Part shown: positions 47,624 to 55,509 of the stretch, in pieces | Layout: each line of letters starts with the position of its first letter | Numbering within the stretch: position 1 is the first letter of the stretch | NCBI GenBank assembly: GCA_024642215.1 | Contig: JAHEBO010000011.1 | Coordinates: 33,436 to 97,435 of the forward strand | DNA from: Limnohabitans sp. | Lineage (GTDB): Bacteria > Pseudomonadota > Gammaproteobacteria > Burkholderiales > Burkholderiaceae_C | Length of the DNA stretch: 64,000 nucleotides | Direction of reading: 5' to 3' | Translations under genes and position numbers: made by a program | Notes under the pieces: model-generated | Seen by the model: the letters and a program-made list of their open reading frames with translations, nothing else | The model's database searches: none | What the model was told of the DNA's origin: nothing

Positions 47624-49356
47624 CAGAACGACTCCTCGACACCGTTGGCCACAATTTGCGGCTTGACGTTCATGTCGGGTTGCACACCCAACAAACGCAA
47701 ACTCTGTTGCACGGTTTGACTGAACACGGGCGCGGCCACATCGCCGCCAAAATAAACGCCATTGCTAGGCTCATCGATCATGACCGCCACCACAATGCGG
47801 GGATGCTCAATGGGCGCCATGCCAACAAACACGCCACGGTATTTTTTACCTGCGTAACCCTTGCCTTCTTGTTTATGCGCTGTACCTGTTTTGCCACCCA
47901 CCGAATACCCAACAGCTTGCGCTTTAGGGGCTGTACCACCTGGGCCGGCCGCCAAGTTCAGCATGTGTCGCATGGCTTGTGCGTTTTCAGGGCTGATCAC
48001 AGGAACACCCACTGGAATTTGGCCGTTCTTGATCAAGGTAGCAGGCAATGATTTGCCATCGCTGGCAAAGATCGTGTAGGCCCGTGCCATCTGGAACAAA
48101 CTCACGGACACACCATAGCCATAGCTCATGGTGGCCTGCTCTACAGGTCGCCAAGTTTTGGCAGCACGCAAACGACCACTCACCACACCAGGGAAAGGCA
48201 GCTGAGGCTTTTGGCCCAAACCCACCGCCGTGAACATTTCCCACATTTCACGCGGTTGCATCTGCATGGCAATTTTCACAGTGCCCACGTTGCTGGATTT
48301 TTGAATGACCTCATTCACAGACAAAGCACCGTGCGGGTGCGAGTCGGTGATGGTGGAGCCCGTGATGTTGATGCGACCAGGCGCCGTTTGAATGATGGTC
48401 TCAGGCTTGATCAACCCTTTCTCCAAGCCCAAAGCAATGGTGAAAGGCTTCATGGTGGAGCCAGGCTCAAAGCTGTCAGTGAGTGCACGGTTGCGCAATT
48501 GCTCGCCACTCAAGTTGACACGCTTGTCGGGCGAGTAGCTAGGGTAATTGGCCAGAGCCAAAATTTCACCCGACTGCGCATCGAGCACCACCACACTGCC
48601 TGCCTTGGCTCTGTTTTGCAACACGGCCTCACGCAGTTTTTGGTAGGCAAAAAATTGAACCTTGCTGTCGATGCTCAGCTGCAAATCCTCGCCATCCACA
48701 GGCGGTGTCATCTGGCCCACATCCTCAACCACACGGCCCAAGCGATCTTTGATGACCCGACGCGCACCTGATTTGCCTGACAGTTGATTTTGGAAAATCA
48801 ACTCAATGCCTTCTTGCCCTTTGTCTTCCACATTGGTAAAGCCCACAATGTGCGCTGCCGCTTCACCCTCGGGGTACAAGCGTTTGTATTCTTTGATGCT
48901 GTAGATGCCCTTGATGTTCAAGGCCAAAATTTCCTTGACCACAGGCTCGTCCATTTGGCGACGCAGCCACACAAAGGTCTTGTCTTCGTTTTCGAGTTTT
49001 TTGGCCAACTCGGCAGGCGTCATCTCCAGCAATTTGCCCAACTGGCGCAAACCTTCAGGCGAGCGGTCAATCTCTTCAGGATTGGCCCACACACTGGGCG
49101 CCGGCACACTGGAAGCCAAAATCAAACCATTGCGATCCAAGATGCGGCCACGGTTGGCTGGCAAGGTGAGGGTTCGCGCAAAGCGAACTTCACCTTGTCG
49201 CTTGAAAAAGGCATTGTCAAAAACTTGCACATAGGAGGCACGCACCGCCAAACCTACAAAGGCCATGGCCATGGCAGCCACAATCAGTTTGCTGCGCCAA
49301 ACAGGCGTTTTGCTGGCCAGCAAAGGGCTGGAAGACAGCTGAACACTGCGGCTCAT
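47623..49356 (-). CDS. ftsI: Septal transpeptidase FtsI (penicillin-binding protein 3)
   Basis: 577 residues. One N-terminal transmembrane helix (about 24-43), a pedestal domain with RGRILDRNGLILASS, then a transpeptidase domain with S300-T-M-K303 (nucleophile), S354-S-N356 and K489-T-G491. It crosslinks septal peptidoglycan with FtsW. Overlaps ftsL by four bases upstream and shares one base with murE downstream. Confidence 0.98.
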   Translation of the reverse strand: MSRSVQLSSSPLLASKTPVWRSKLIVAAMAMAFVGLAVRASYVQVFDNAFFKRQGEVRFARTLTLPANRGRILDRNGLILASSVPAPSVWANPEEIDRSPEGLRQLGKLLEMTPAELAKKLENEDKTFVWLRRQMDEPVVKEILALNIKGIYSIKEYKRLYPEGEAAAHIVGFTNVEDKGQEGIELIFQNQLSGKSGARRVIKDRLGRVVEDVGQMTPPVDGEDLQLSIDSKVQFFAYQKLREAVLQNRAKAGSVVVLDAQSGEILALANYPSYSPDKRVNLSGEQLRNRALTDSFEPGSTMKPFTIALGLEKGLIKPETIIQTAPGRINITGSTITDSHPHGALSVNEVIQKSSNVGTVKIAMQMQPREMWEMFTAVGLGQKPQLPFPGVVSGRLRAAKTWRPVEQATMSYGYGVSVSLFQMARAYTIFASDGKSLPATLIKNGQIPVGVPVISPENAQAMRHMLNLAAGPGGTAPKAQAVGYSVGGKTGTAHKQEGKGYAGKKYRGVFVGMAPIEHPRIVVAVMIDEPSNGVYFGGDVAAPVFSQTVQQSLRLLGVQPDMNVKPQIVANGVEESF

Positions 49357-49673
49357 GGCTTCACTCCAGCGGATTTGCCTTCTGCTTTGGTGTCTGACAC
49401 TTGCAGTTCTGCTGGCTGCTTCACGTATTGCGTGATGCCCGGCGTCACCAAACGCATTTGCAATTGCTGCTTGGCAATTTGCTCAATGCGCAGAGGCGAA
49501 GCTTGCGCGCGGCGCTCCACTTGCAAACGCTCACGCTCCAACTCAAGCCGATTGGCTTCTTTGGTCGCAGCCTCCAAAGCCATGAACGAGCGACGCGCTT
49601 CGTAATGGCTGTGCACCAAAAACATGGCGGAAAAAATAATGGCAATGACCAAGAACACATTGAGGCGTGTCAT
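49353..49673 (-). CDS. ftsL: Cell division protein FtsL
   Basis: 106 residues. A single transmembrane helix at 4-20 ([17 protein letters not shown]) is followed by a short periplasmic coiled coil with leucine-rich heptads ([20 protein letters not shown]) and a motif [13 protein letters not shown] near 62. The C-terminal 25 residues are charged and probably disordered. Links FtsB and FtsQ in the divisome. Overlaps rsmH and ftsI by four bases each. Confidence 0.95.
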   Translation of the reverse strand: MTRLNVFLVIAIIFSAMFLVHSHYEARRSFMALEAATKEANRLELERERLQVERRAQASPLRIEQIAKQQLQMRLVTPGITQYVKQPAELQVSDTKAEGKSAGVKP

Positions 49674-50605
49674 GCAGGCACCTCTGTTCTTTCGGCCACA
49701 CGCATGATGGCGCTGCGCGAGCGGGGATTGGCCGAGACCTCTGCCTCACTGGGGCGAATGCGCTCGATGGATTTCAACTTCATGGCCTGCGGCACCGCAA
49801 AGGGTGCGCGGCGGTCATAAACTTCTTTGGAATGCTTCGCAATGAATTGCTTCACGATGCGGTCTTCCAAAGAGTGAAAACTGATCACCACCAAACGGCC
49901 ACCTGGCTTGAGAACTTCAAGGCTGGCTTCTAGCGCTTGTTCAAGCTCCTCAAGCTCGGCGTTGATGAAAATCCGAAGAGCCTGAAATGTCCGCGTTGCT
50001 GGATCCTTGCCCGGCTCGCGGGTTTTGACCGTGTTAGCCACGATCCCGGCCAAATCGGCGGTGGATGAAATTGGGCCCCGCTCTTGTCTGCGAGCCACAA
50101 TCGCCTTTGCAATCGGAAAAGCAAACCGTTCTTCGCCATAGTCACGTACAACCTCCGTGATCTGATCCACGCTGGCAGAGGCCAGCCACTCGGCCACACT
50201 CTGACCGCGCGTGGTGTCCATGCGCATGTCTAAGGGACCATCGAAACGAAAAGAAAAACCCCTGTCGGGGTTGTCAATTTGGGGAGAGCTGATGCCCAGG
50301 TCCATCAACACGCCTGCGATGCTGCCAACGGGCAGTTCGCCGAGGTTGCGGAAACCTTCATGCCGAATGGAGAACCGGGCATCGGTGATGCGTTCGGCTT
50401 CTGCAATGGCCTCGACATCTTTGTCAAAGGCAATCAGTTGTGCGCCTAAGGGCAATTGGGACAAAATCAAACGCGAATGGCCGCCACGACCAAAAGTTGC
50501 GTCCACATAAATGTTTTGATCGGCGTTTTCGCCTGCATTGCCTAACAATGCATCTACCGCTTCAGTGAGCAAGACGGTGGTGTGTTGCCAGTTAGTTGTC
50601 GTCAC
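49670..50605 (-). CDS. rsmH: 16S rRNA (cytosine-1402-N4)-methyltransferase RsmH
   Basis: 311 residues from the GTG at 50605 ([20 protein letters not shown] when read with formyl-Met). Methylates N4 of C1402 of 16S rRNA. Motifs: [16 protein letters not shown] near 38, [21 protein letters not shown], and the C-terminal [18 protein letters not shown]. The longer in-frame reading upstream runs into mraZ and is not used. Separated from mraZ by seven bases. Also called mraW. Confidence 0.97.
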   Translation of the reverse strand: MTTTNWQHTTVLLTEAVDALLGNAGENADQNIYVDATFGRGGHSRLILSQLPLGAQLIAFDKDVEAIAEAERITDARFSIRHEGFRNLGELPVGSIAGVLMDLGISSPQIDNPDRGFSFRFDGPLDMRMDTTRGQSVAEWLASASVDQITEVVRDYGEERFAFPIAKAIVARRQERGPISSTADLAGIVANTVKTREPGKDPATRTFQALRIFINAELEELEQALEASLEVLKPGGRLVVISFHSLEDRIVKQFIAKHSKEVYDRRAPFAVPQAMKLKSIERIRPSEAEVSANPRSRSAIMRVAERTEVPA

Positions 50606-50612
50606 GCAGGCC

Positions 50613-51041
50613 TCAGAACGAAAAGTCCTTGAAGACATCAGGCATGTCGCCCTGCATGGCTTTGGCTTCTTGTGCGTCGTAGGCCGCTTTGTCCCACAAC
50701 TCAAAGTGATTGCCCATGCCAAGCAAGATGGTGTCTTTGGCAATACCTGCCGCGGCACGCAATTCGGGCGATACCAATACGCGGCCCGTGCCGTCCATTT
50801 CAACGTCCATGGCATTGCCCAAGAAGATTCGCTTCCACCACTGCGCTTCCATGGGAAGTTGTGCAATGCGCTCTCGGAAACGCTCCCACTCCGTTCTGGG
50901 GAACACCATCAAACAACCGTGGGGGTGCTTCGTGATGGTCAACTGACCACCCGCTGTGGCGCTCAAAACCTCGCGGTGACGCGTCGGCACCGACAGGCGG
51001 CCTTTGGCGTCCAAACTCAACGAAGATGCACCTTGAAACAC
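50613..51041 (-). CDS. mraZ: Transcriptional regulator MraZ
   Basis: 142 residues, GTG start. Two tandem SpoVT-AbrB-like swapped hairpin domains, each with a DARGR-like motif: [16 protein letters not shown] near residue 9 and [15 protein letters not shown] near 83. MraZ represses its own promoter in the division cluster by binding short direct repeats spaced by ten bases, and such repeats lie directly ahead (51084-51113). First gene of the cluster. Confidence 0.96.
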   Translation of the reverse strand: MFQGASSLSLDAKGRLSVPTRHREVLSATAGGQLTITKHPHGCLMVFPRTEWERFRERIAQLPMEAQWWKRIFLGNAMDVEMDGTGRVLVSPELRAAAGIAKDTILLGMGNHFELWDKAAYDAQEAKAMQGDMPDVFKDFSF

Positions 51042-51083
51042 TTGATTCTCGATTCCTGGTCAATACACACGCAATTTGGGTAT

Positions 51084-51113
51084 TTCTCCCACTTAATTGC
51101 ACTTTTTTGCACT
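51084..51113 (-). promoter_or_regulatory. MraZ-type operator: three direct repeats with 10-base period
   Basis: On the minus strand AGTGCAAAAA, AGTGCAATTA and AGTGGGAGAA follow one another without gaps. Only the last has the full GTGGG described for MraZ operators elsewhere; the first two read GTGCA. The block directly overlaps and follows the -10 element, 42-72 bases before the mraZ start. Confidence 0.6.
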
Positions 51114-51138
51114 GTATCAGGAAATCACCACCTCGCAA
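51111..51138 (-). promoter_or_regulatory. Probable dcw cluster promoter
   Basis: Minus strand TTGCGA (51133-51138), a 16-base spacer and TACAGT (51111-51116). It is the best sigma-70 match ahead of mraZ and is overlapped by the repeats. Confidence 0.5.
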
Positions 51139-51334
51139 GGGGTTTTTCGAGTTTTTTTCAATGAAATCAAGGGCTTAGGACACTCTTTGCATCAGATTTT
51201 GCTGCAAAAAATCGTTGAAAATTAGGCACTTAGAAGTTTGTTTGCAAGTAACTTATGAGACTTTTTTAGACGAAAAATATTTTCATAAATTTCATAATTT
51301 GTTCACGCTGTTCTTCACTTGCAAAGTTCAGATG

Positions 51335-51362
51335 AAAAAAAGGCTCCGCAGGGAGCCTTTTT
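51335..51362. terminator. Terminator of the DksA-like gene
   Basis: AAAAAAAGGCTCC, GCA, GGGAGCCTTTTT. The stem with T runs on both strands follows the gene stop by 22 bases. Confidence 0.85.
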
Positions 51363-51384
51363 CAAATGCGCAAGGATGGCCGCA

Positions 51385-52815
51385 TCAATCTCCAAACATT
51401 TTTTGTTTGAGTTCACGGCGTTGCTGCGCTTCCAATGACAAATTGGCTGTAGGGCGCGCCAACAAACGGCCGACACCAATCGGTTCGCCTGTTTCGTCGC
51501 AGTAACCGTAATCACCCGCATCAATGCGTTGAATGGACTGCTCAATTTTCTTCAACAGCTTGCGCTCACGGTCGCGCGTGCGCAATTCCAGCGCATGTTC
51601 TTCTTCAATGGTGGCGCGATCGGCAGGATCGGGCACCACCACGGTGTCTTCACGCAAATGCTCGGTGGTTTCACCCGCATTGGCCAAGATACCCTGCTTC
51701 AAGGCCACCAACTTGAGACGGAAGTAGGCCATTTGAGCGTCGTTCATGTAGTCGTTGTCGGACATGGCCATGACTTCAGCGTCAGTGAGTTGATCGGGTT
51801 TTTTGGTTTTCCAGTTGTTGGCCAACTTGGCATCTTTTTTAACGGCGACGAAAGGGGGAGGAGTCAGAACTTGTGAAGGCATGTTTTGGAGATAACTGGC
51901 TTTTGCAGCCGTAGAGGCCACCGATTGGGCCATCGATGGCACTGTAATTTGGGCAAGGCGTGCTGAGGGACGAACTGCACGGGCAGGCACGTCACCAGTG
52001 GCCACTGGCACTGCAACAGGGGCTGCAGGGGGTGTGGCTACTTTTTCAGCTTTTGGAGGTTTGACAGCTTTGGCTGGCTTTTCTGCTTTCACGGGTGCAG
52101 CCGTTTGAGCTGCAGGTTTTGCTGCGGCTTTGACGGGTGCTTTCACCTTAGTTTTGTCTGCACTTTGGGCCACAACTTTGGGTGCTGCCTTGGGCGGCAC
52201 CTTCGTGGAGGGCTTAGTTGCAACTTTGTTTGCAACTTTGTTTGCAACTTTGTTTGCAACTTTGCTTGCTGCTTTAGGTTCTGCTTTAGGTGCTGCTTTA
52301 GGTGCTGCTTTGGCAGCAGGCTTCACCACGGTTTTGGCAGTTTGTTTGGCAGCAGGCTTTGCTTTGGAAACTGGCTTGGCGCTTGGTTTGCTTGTGGATT
52401 TGGGTACCGGCTTGGCAGCTACCTTGCTTGCAGCTTTGGCTGCGGGCTTGGCGCTTGCTTTGACTGTGGCTTTGACGACTGCGGCTTTGCCCTTGACGGG
52501 TGCTTTCACAGGTGCTTTGGCGGAGACTTTGCTGGCTGCTTTGGGGGCAAGTTTGGCTTTCACCACAGGCTTGGCAGCGGGTTTGGTCGCTTTGGCCACG
52601 GGCTTGGCTGCAGGTTTGACTGCAGCTTTAGGTGCAGCCTTCTTGGCAACTGGTTTGGCCTTGGACACGACTTTGGAGGTAGCAGTTTTGGCCGCTTTCG
52701 CAGGCGCTGGTTTGCTCAGTTTTTTGGCGGGTGCAGCCGATTTGGCCTTGGCACTCGATGCTGCGCTGGTTTTCTTCACTGCGGTTTTTGAGCTCGTTTT
52801 AAGGGGCTTTTTCAC
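51385..52815 (-). CDS. dksA: DksA-type RNA polymerase-binding protein with histone H1-like N-terminal extension
   Basis: 476 residues against about 150 in E. coli DksA. Residues 1 to about 330 are a low-complexity tail of Lys, Ala, Pro and Val (PAKKLSKPAPAKAAK, KVANKVANKVANKVA) like the H1-like protein at 15.5 kb. Residues ~333-476 are a complete DksA domain: coiled-coil helices, the tip motif D396-P-A-D399-R-A401, which matches the D-x-x-D-x-A essential in E. coli, and a globular end DYGYCDETGEPIGVGRLLAR with only one of the four zinc cysteines (C439). GTG start with AGGAGA six bases upstream. Expected to bind the RNA polymerase secondary channel with ppGpp; the basic tail probably binds DNA or RNA. 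Confidence 0.88.
   Translation of the reverse strand: MKKPLKTSSKTAVKKTSAASSAKAKSAAPAKKLSKPAPAKAAKTATSKVVSKAKPVAKKAAPKAAVKPAAKPVAKATKPAAKPVVKAKLAPKAASKVSAKAPVKAPVKGKAAVVKATVKASAKPAAKAASKVAAKPVPKSTSKPSAKPVSKAKPAAKQTAKTVVKPAAKAAPKAAPKAEPKAASKVANKVANKVANKVATKPSTKVPPKAAPKVVAQSADKTKVKAPVKAAAKPAAQTAAPVKAEKPAKAVKPPKAEKVATPPAAPVAVPVATGDVPARAVRPSARLAQITVPSMAQSVASTAAKASYLQNMPSQVLTPPPFVAVKKDAKLANNWKTKKPDQLTDAEVMAMSDNDYMNDAQMAYFRLKLVALKQGILANAGETTEHLREDTVVVPDPADRATIEEEHALELRTRDRERKLLKKIEQSIQRIDAGDYGYCDETGEPIGVGRLLARPTANLSLEAQQRRELKQKMFGD
52218..52265 (-). repeat. 12-bp tandem repeat in the dksA-like gene (four copies)
   Basis: Plus strand unit TTGCAACTTTGT repeated four times (last ends in C), encoding the VANK blocks. 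Identical third positions in consecutive units point to recent slippage; copy changes would keep the reading frame. Confidence 0.85.
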
Positions 52816-52962
52816 GTCCTGTCTCCTAGCCGTGGCGGCTTACGTGCCCCTAAAGGCACCAGCCATTGGCAAATGAATTGTGGTCATCGGCTCATTTGCG
52901 TCAAAACCCATATTTTTCGACCTTCTGGGTGCATCGGGACCCCAATTAAGGGACCCCGTCAG

Positions 52963-52976
52963 GGCGCAGATTGTAG
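52963..52976 (-). promoter_or_regulatory. Possible -10 element of the dksA-like gene
   Basis: Minus strand TACAAT (52970-52975) followed by the GC-rich CTGCGCCC, a discriminator style seen in stringently controlled promoters. No convincing -35 is seen. The resulting leader of about 150 bases holds the 8-base direct repeat GGGGTCCC twice, 14 bases apart (52936-52943 and 52950-52957). Confidence 0.35.
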
Positions 52977-53009
52977 CGACTGAAAGGCCTCAAAACGCTT
53001 TCTGGCAAA

Positions 53010-54110
53010 CTAAACCAAACATTGCTCAAGACCTTGCAACAAAATGTCTTTGGGCAGGTCGATGCCGATAAAGACCATTTTGCTAACTTTGGGCTCGTTT
53101 TCAGCCCAAACCGGCCCCAAATCGCTGCCCATCAACTGGTGAACGCCTTGGAAAATGACTTTTCGCTCGGTACCCTTCATGTTCAAAACACCCTTGTAAC
53201 GCAACATGCGGGGACCGTAAACATTCACGATGGCGCCCAAAAAGTCTTCCAACTTGGCAGGCTCAAAGGCTTTGTCTGATTTAAAGACAAAGCTCTTCAC
53301 ATCATCGTCAAAGTGATGGTGGTGACCATGGCCCTCCCCTTGGTGCGAGGGGTGATTGCAGTGCTCACCATGTTCGTGGTCATGATGATCATGATGCTCG
53401 TGACCATGCTCATGATCGTGTCCGCAGTGCTCATCGTGCACATGTGGCGCTTCTTCTTTCAGAAAGTCGGGGTCGATGTCGAGCTTGGCATTCAAGTTGA
53501 AACCACGCAAATCAAACACTTCCGCCAAAGACACGTCGCCAAAATGCACCACCTTTTGAGGCGCACGGGGGTTCATGTGCGCCAAACGGTGTTGCAGCGC
53601 TTCCAGCTCTTGAGGTGACACCAAGTCGGCCTTGCTGATGAAAATTTGATCGGCAAAACCCACTTGACGACGCGCTTCTTGGCGATCGTTCAGTTGCTGC
53701 GCCGCATGCTTGGCATCCACCAGCGTGAGGATCGAGTCCAGCAAAAAGCTCTCGGCAATCTCGTCGTCCATGAAAAAGGTTTGCGCCACAGGCCCCGGAT
53801 CGGCCAAGCCCGTGGTTTCAATGACCACGCGGTCAAAGTTCAATTCCCCTTTGCGCTTTTGAGCAGCCAGCGTTTGCAAAGTGGTTCGCAAATCTTCCCG
53901 AATGGTGCAGCAAATGCACCCATTGCTCATTTGAATGATTTGCTCGTTGGTGTCCGACACCAGAATGTCGTTGTCAATGTTCTCTTCGCCAAACTCATTC
54001 TCAATGATGGCAATCTTCTGGCCATGCGCCTCCGTCAACACCCGCTTGAGCAGCGTCGTTTTACCCGAGCCCAAAAAGCCCGTCAGGATGGTTGCAGGAA
54101 TCAAAGCCAT
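53010..54110 (-). CDS. CobW/COG0523-family metal-chaperone GTPase
   Basis: 366 residues from the ATG at 54110 (GGAG eight bases upstream). G3E P-loop GTPase: TGFLGSGKTTL at 10-20, metal-binding C65-I-C67-C68, Walker B ETTGLADPGP near 99, SKADLV near 159. A histidine-rich loop at about 223-266 (HDHEHGHEHHDHHDHEHG) holds about twenty histidines, and the CobW C-terminal domain follows (YKGVLNMKGTERKVIFQGVH, shown partly). Close to the YjiA/ZNG1-like zinc group by motif, although cobalt or nickel cannot be excluded. No Zur box was recognised upstream. Its promoter must lie within the 163 bases that include the long inverted repeat. Confidence 0.92.
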   Translation of the reverse strand: MALIPATILTGFLGSGKTTLLKRVLTEAHGQKIAIIENEFGEENIDNDILVSDTNEQIIQMSNGCICCTIREDLRTTLQTLAAQKRKGELNFDRVVIETTGLADPGPVAQTFFMDDEIAESFLLDSILTLVDAKHAAQQLNDRQEARRQVGFADQIFISKADLVSPQELEALQHRLAHMNPRAPQKVVHFGDVSLAEVFDLRGFNLNAKLDIDPDFLKEEAPHVHDEHCGHDHEHGHEHHDHHDHEHGEHCNHPSHQGEGHGHHHHFDDDVKSFVFKSDKAFEPAKLEDFLGAIVNVYGPRMLRYKGVLNMKGTERKVIFQGVHQLMGSDLGPVWAENEPKVSKMVFIGIDLPKDILLQGLEQCLV

Positions 54111-54173
54111 GGAAATACTCCGAGAGACAGAAAACAATAGAGGACTGAAGTGTACCCACCCCAGAAAAAACCC

Positions 54174-54255
54174 AGCAGGACGAGGATGTCATGGGTGGGC
54201 AACGATTTCTGGTACCCCAGTATGAGGCGCCCGCCCATGGCATCCTCGTCCTGCT
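54174..54255. repeat. Long inverted repeat (27-bp arms, 28-base loop)
   Basis: Arms at 54174-54200 and 54229-54255 match at 25 of 27 positions; both differences would be G-U pairs if the plus strand were transcribed, so a plus-strand RNA folds into an unbroken 27-pair stem. The loop holds a small palindrome CTGGTACCCCAG. No T run follows on either strand. It lies between the rlmI-like stop and the CobW-family start. Could be a REP/MITE-like unit, an RNA, or a transcript barrier; none is proven. Confidence 0.8.
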
Positions 54256-54273
54256 TGCGAGAGAAACAAAGTC

Positions 54274-55458
54274 TCAAAGCTTCTTCACCACCACCAAGCC
54301 CTTGAGATATTCCCCTTCAGGAAAATAAACCGTCATCGGATGATCCGGCGCCCCCTGCAAGCGCTCACTGATGTACCCATCCACCCCCGCATCCGTCCCA
54401 GCCGACGCCACAATCTTGTGAAACAAATCGGCACTGATGCCACCCGAGCAAGAGTAAGTGAACAACTCCCCCCCAGGCGCCAGCAACTTAAACGCCAAGC
54501 GATTGATGTCCTTGTAAGCCCGCGCAGCCCGATCGGCATGCGCCGCTGTCGGTGCAAACTTAGGCGGGTCTAGCACAATGGCATCAAACTGCACTCCCTG
54601 CTCAATGAACGAACGCAGCGACGCATTGACATCCGCATCCATGAACGTGGTGCGCGACAACTCAAAGCCATTCAACAACACATTGGCCTTGGCTTTTTCC
54701 AAAGAAGGCCCCGATGAATCAATGGACGTGACATGCGCTGCGCCCCCGGCCAAAGCCGCCACGCTGAACCCACCGGTGTAGCAATAGCAATTGAGCACAC
54801 GCTGAAATTTGCGAAACAAGGTGTGTTGGTAAAAGCGATAACGACTGTCACGCTGATCCAAATAAAAACCCGTCTTATGACCTTCTGCAATGTTCAGCGA
54901 CAGCTGCCACCGATGCTCTTGGAGCGTGATCTCTGTGGGCCCCTCCCCCCGCAGCCAACCCGTCACCTCAGGCAAACCTTCCAGTGAGCGCACATTGGCG
55001 TCCGAGCGCTCATACAGCTTGGTCAAGCCTGTGGCTTTGAGCAGCGCGTCGGCCATCACACCCTTAAACCGCTCAGTGCCACAAGAGGTAAATTGCGCCA
55101 CCAAGGTGTCGTCATAGCGATCCACCACCAAACCAGGCAGACCATCGGATTCACCGTGAACCAAACGCATGCCATTGCTTTGAATGTCAAACAAACTGCG
55201 CGCTTGCACCGATTTGTGAACCAGCCCTTCAATGAAGGCAGCATCAATGCGCTGCGCTTCATCAAAGCTCCACACCCTGGCGCGAATGCGGGAGGTGGGG
55301 CTGAAAGCCGCCCACGCCAAAAACACACCGTCATGAGATTCCACACGCACGGTTTCACCGGCATCGCCACTGCCCTTGGCAATGGCCGACTCAAAAATCC
55401 AGGGGTGTTGGCGTTGCAAAGAGCGTTCTTTGCCGGCTTTGAGTTGAATCGTTTTCAT
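54274..55458 (-). CDS. rlmI: 23S rRNA (cytosine-C5)-methyltransferase RlmI-like
   Basis: 394 residues from the ATG at 55458. N-terminal PUA domain (LKAGKERSLQRQHPWIFESA, of which RQHPWIF is diagnostic), an EEHD-like middle domain, and a SAM domain with LNCYCYTGGFSVAALAGGA and LDPPKFAPT. RlmI methylates C1962 of 23S rRNA; many bacterial homologues are annotated only as class I rRNA methyltransferases, so substrate identity is probable rather than certain. The gene ends 19 bases before the long inverted repeat. Confidence 0.9.
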   Translation of the reverse strand: MKTIQLKAGKERSLQRQHPWIFESAIAKGSGDAGETVRVESHDGVFLAWAAFSPTSRIRARVWSFDEAQRIDAAFIEGLVHKSVQARSLFDIQSNGMRLVHGESDGLPGLVVDRYDDTLVAQFTSCGTERFKGVMADALLKATGLTKLYERSDANVRSLEGLPEVTGWLRGEGPTEITLQEHRWQLSLNIAEGHKTGFYLDQRDSRYRFYQHTLFRKFQRVLNCYCYTGGFSVAALAGGAAHVTSIDSSGPSLEKAKANVLLNGFELSRTTFMDADVNASLRSFIEQGVQFDAIVLDPPKFAPTAAHADRAARAYKDINRLAFKLLAPGGELFTYSCSGGISADLFHKIVASAGTDAGVDGYISERLQGAPDHPMTVYFPEGEYLKGLVVVKKL

Positions 55459-55509
55459 GCCGCCATTGTCCCACTCCGAGCGGCTCAAAACACCTGGCCT
55501 TGCTGCCGA

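Larger units (their letters stand above)
51042..51384. other. dksA-like/mraZ intergenic region (343 bases)
   Basis: Contains the MraZ-type repeats (51084-51113), the promoter (51111-51138) and the terminator of the DksA-like gene (51335-51362). The part 51139-51334 is A/T-rich, carries another AAAATATTTTC core near 51275-51287, and shows no open frame or RNA that I can support. Confidence 0.6.

Noticed and set aside
54174..54255. Inverted repeat as an insertion-sequence end or attachment site
   Set aside because: No transposase or integrase gene is adjacent (xerC nearby is the chromosomal type) and no target duplication is visible.
54111..54273. Zur-type operator ahead of the CobW-family gene
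   Set aside because: No sequence resembling a Zur box was found; the only symmetry is the long inverted repeat, which is too long and GC-rich in the arms.
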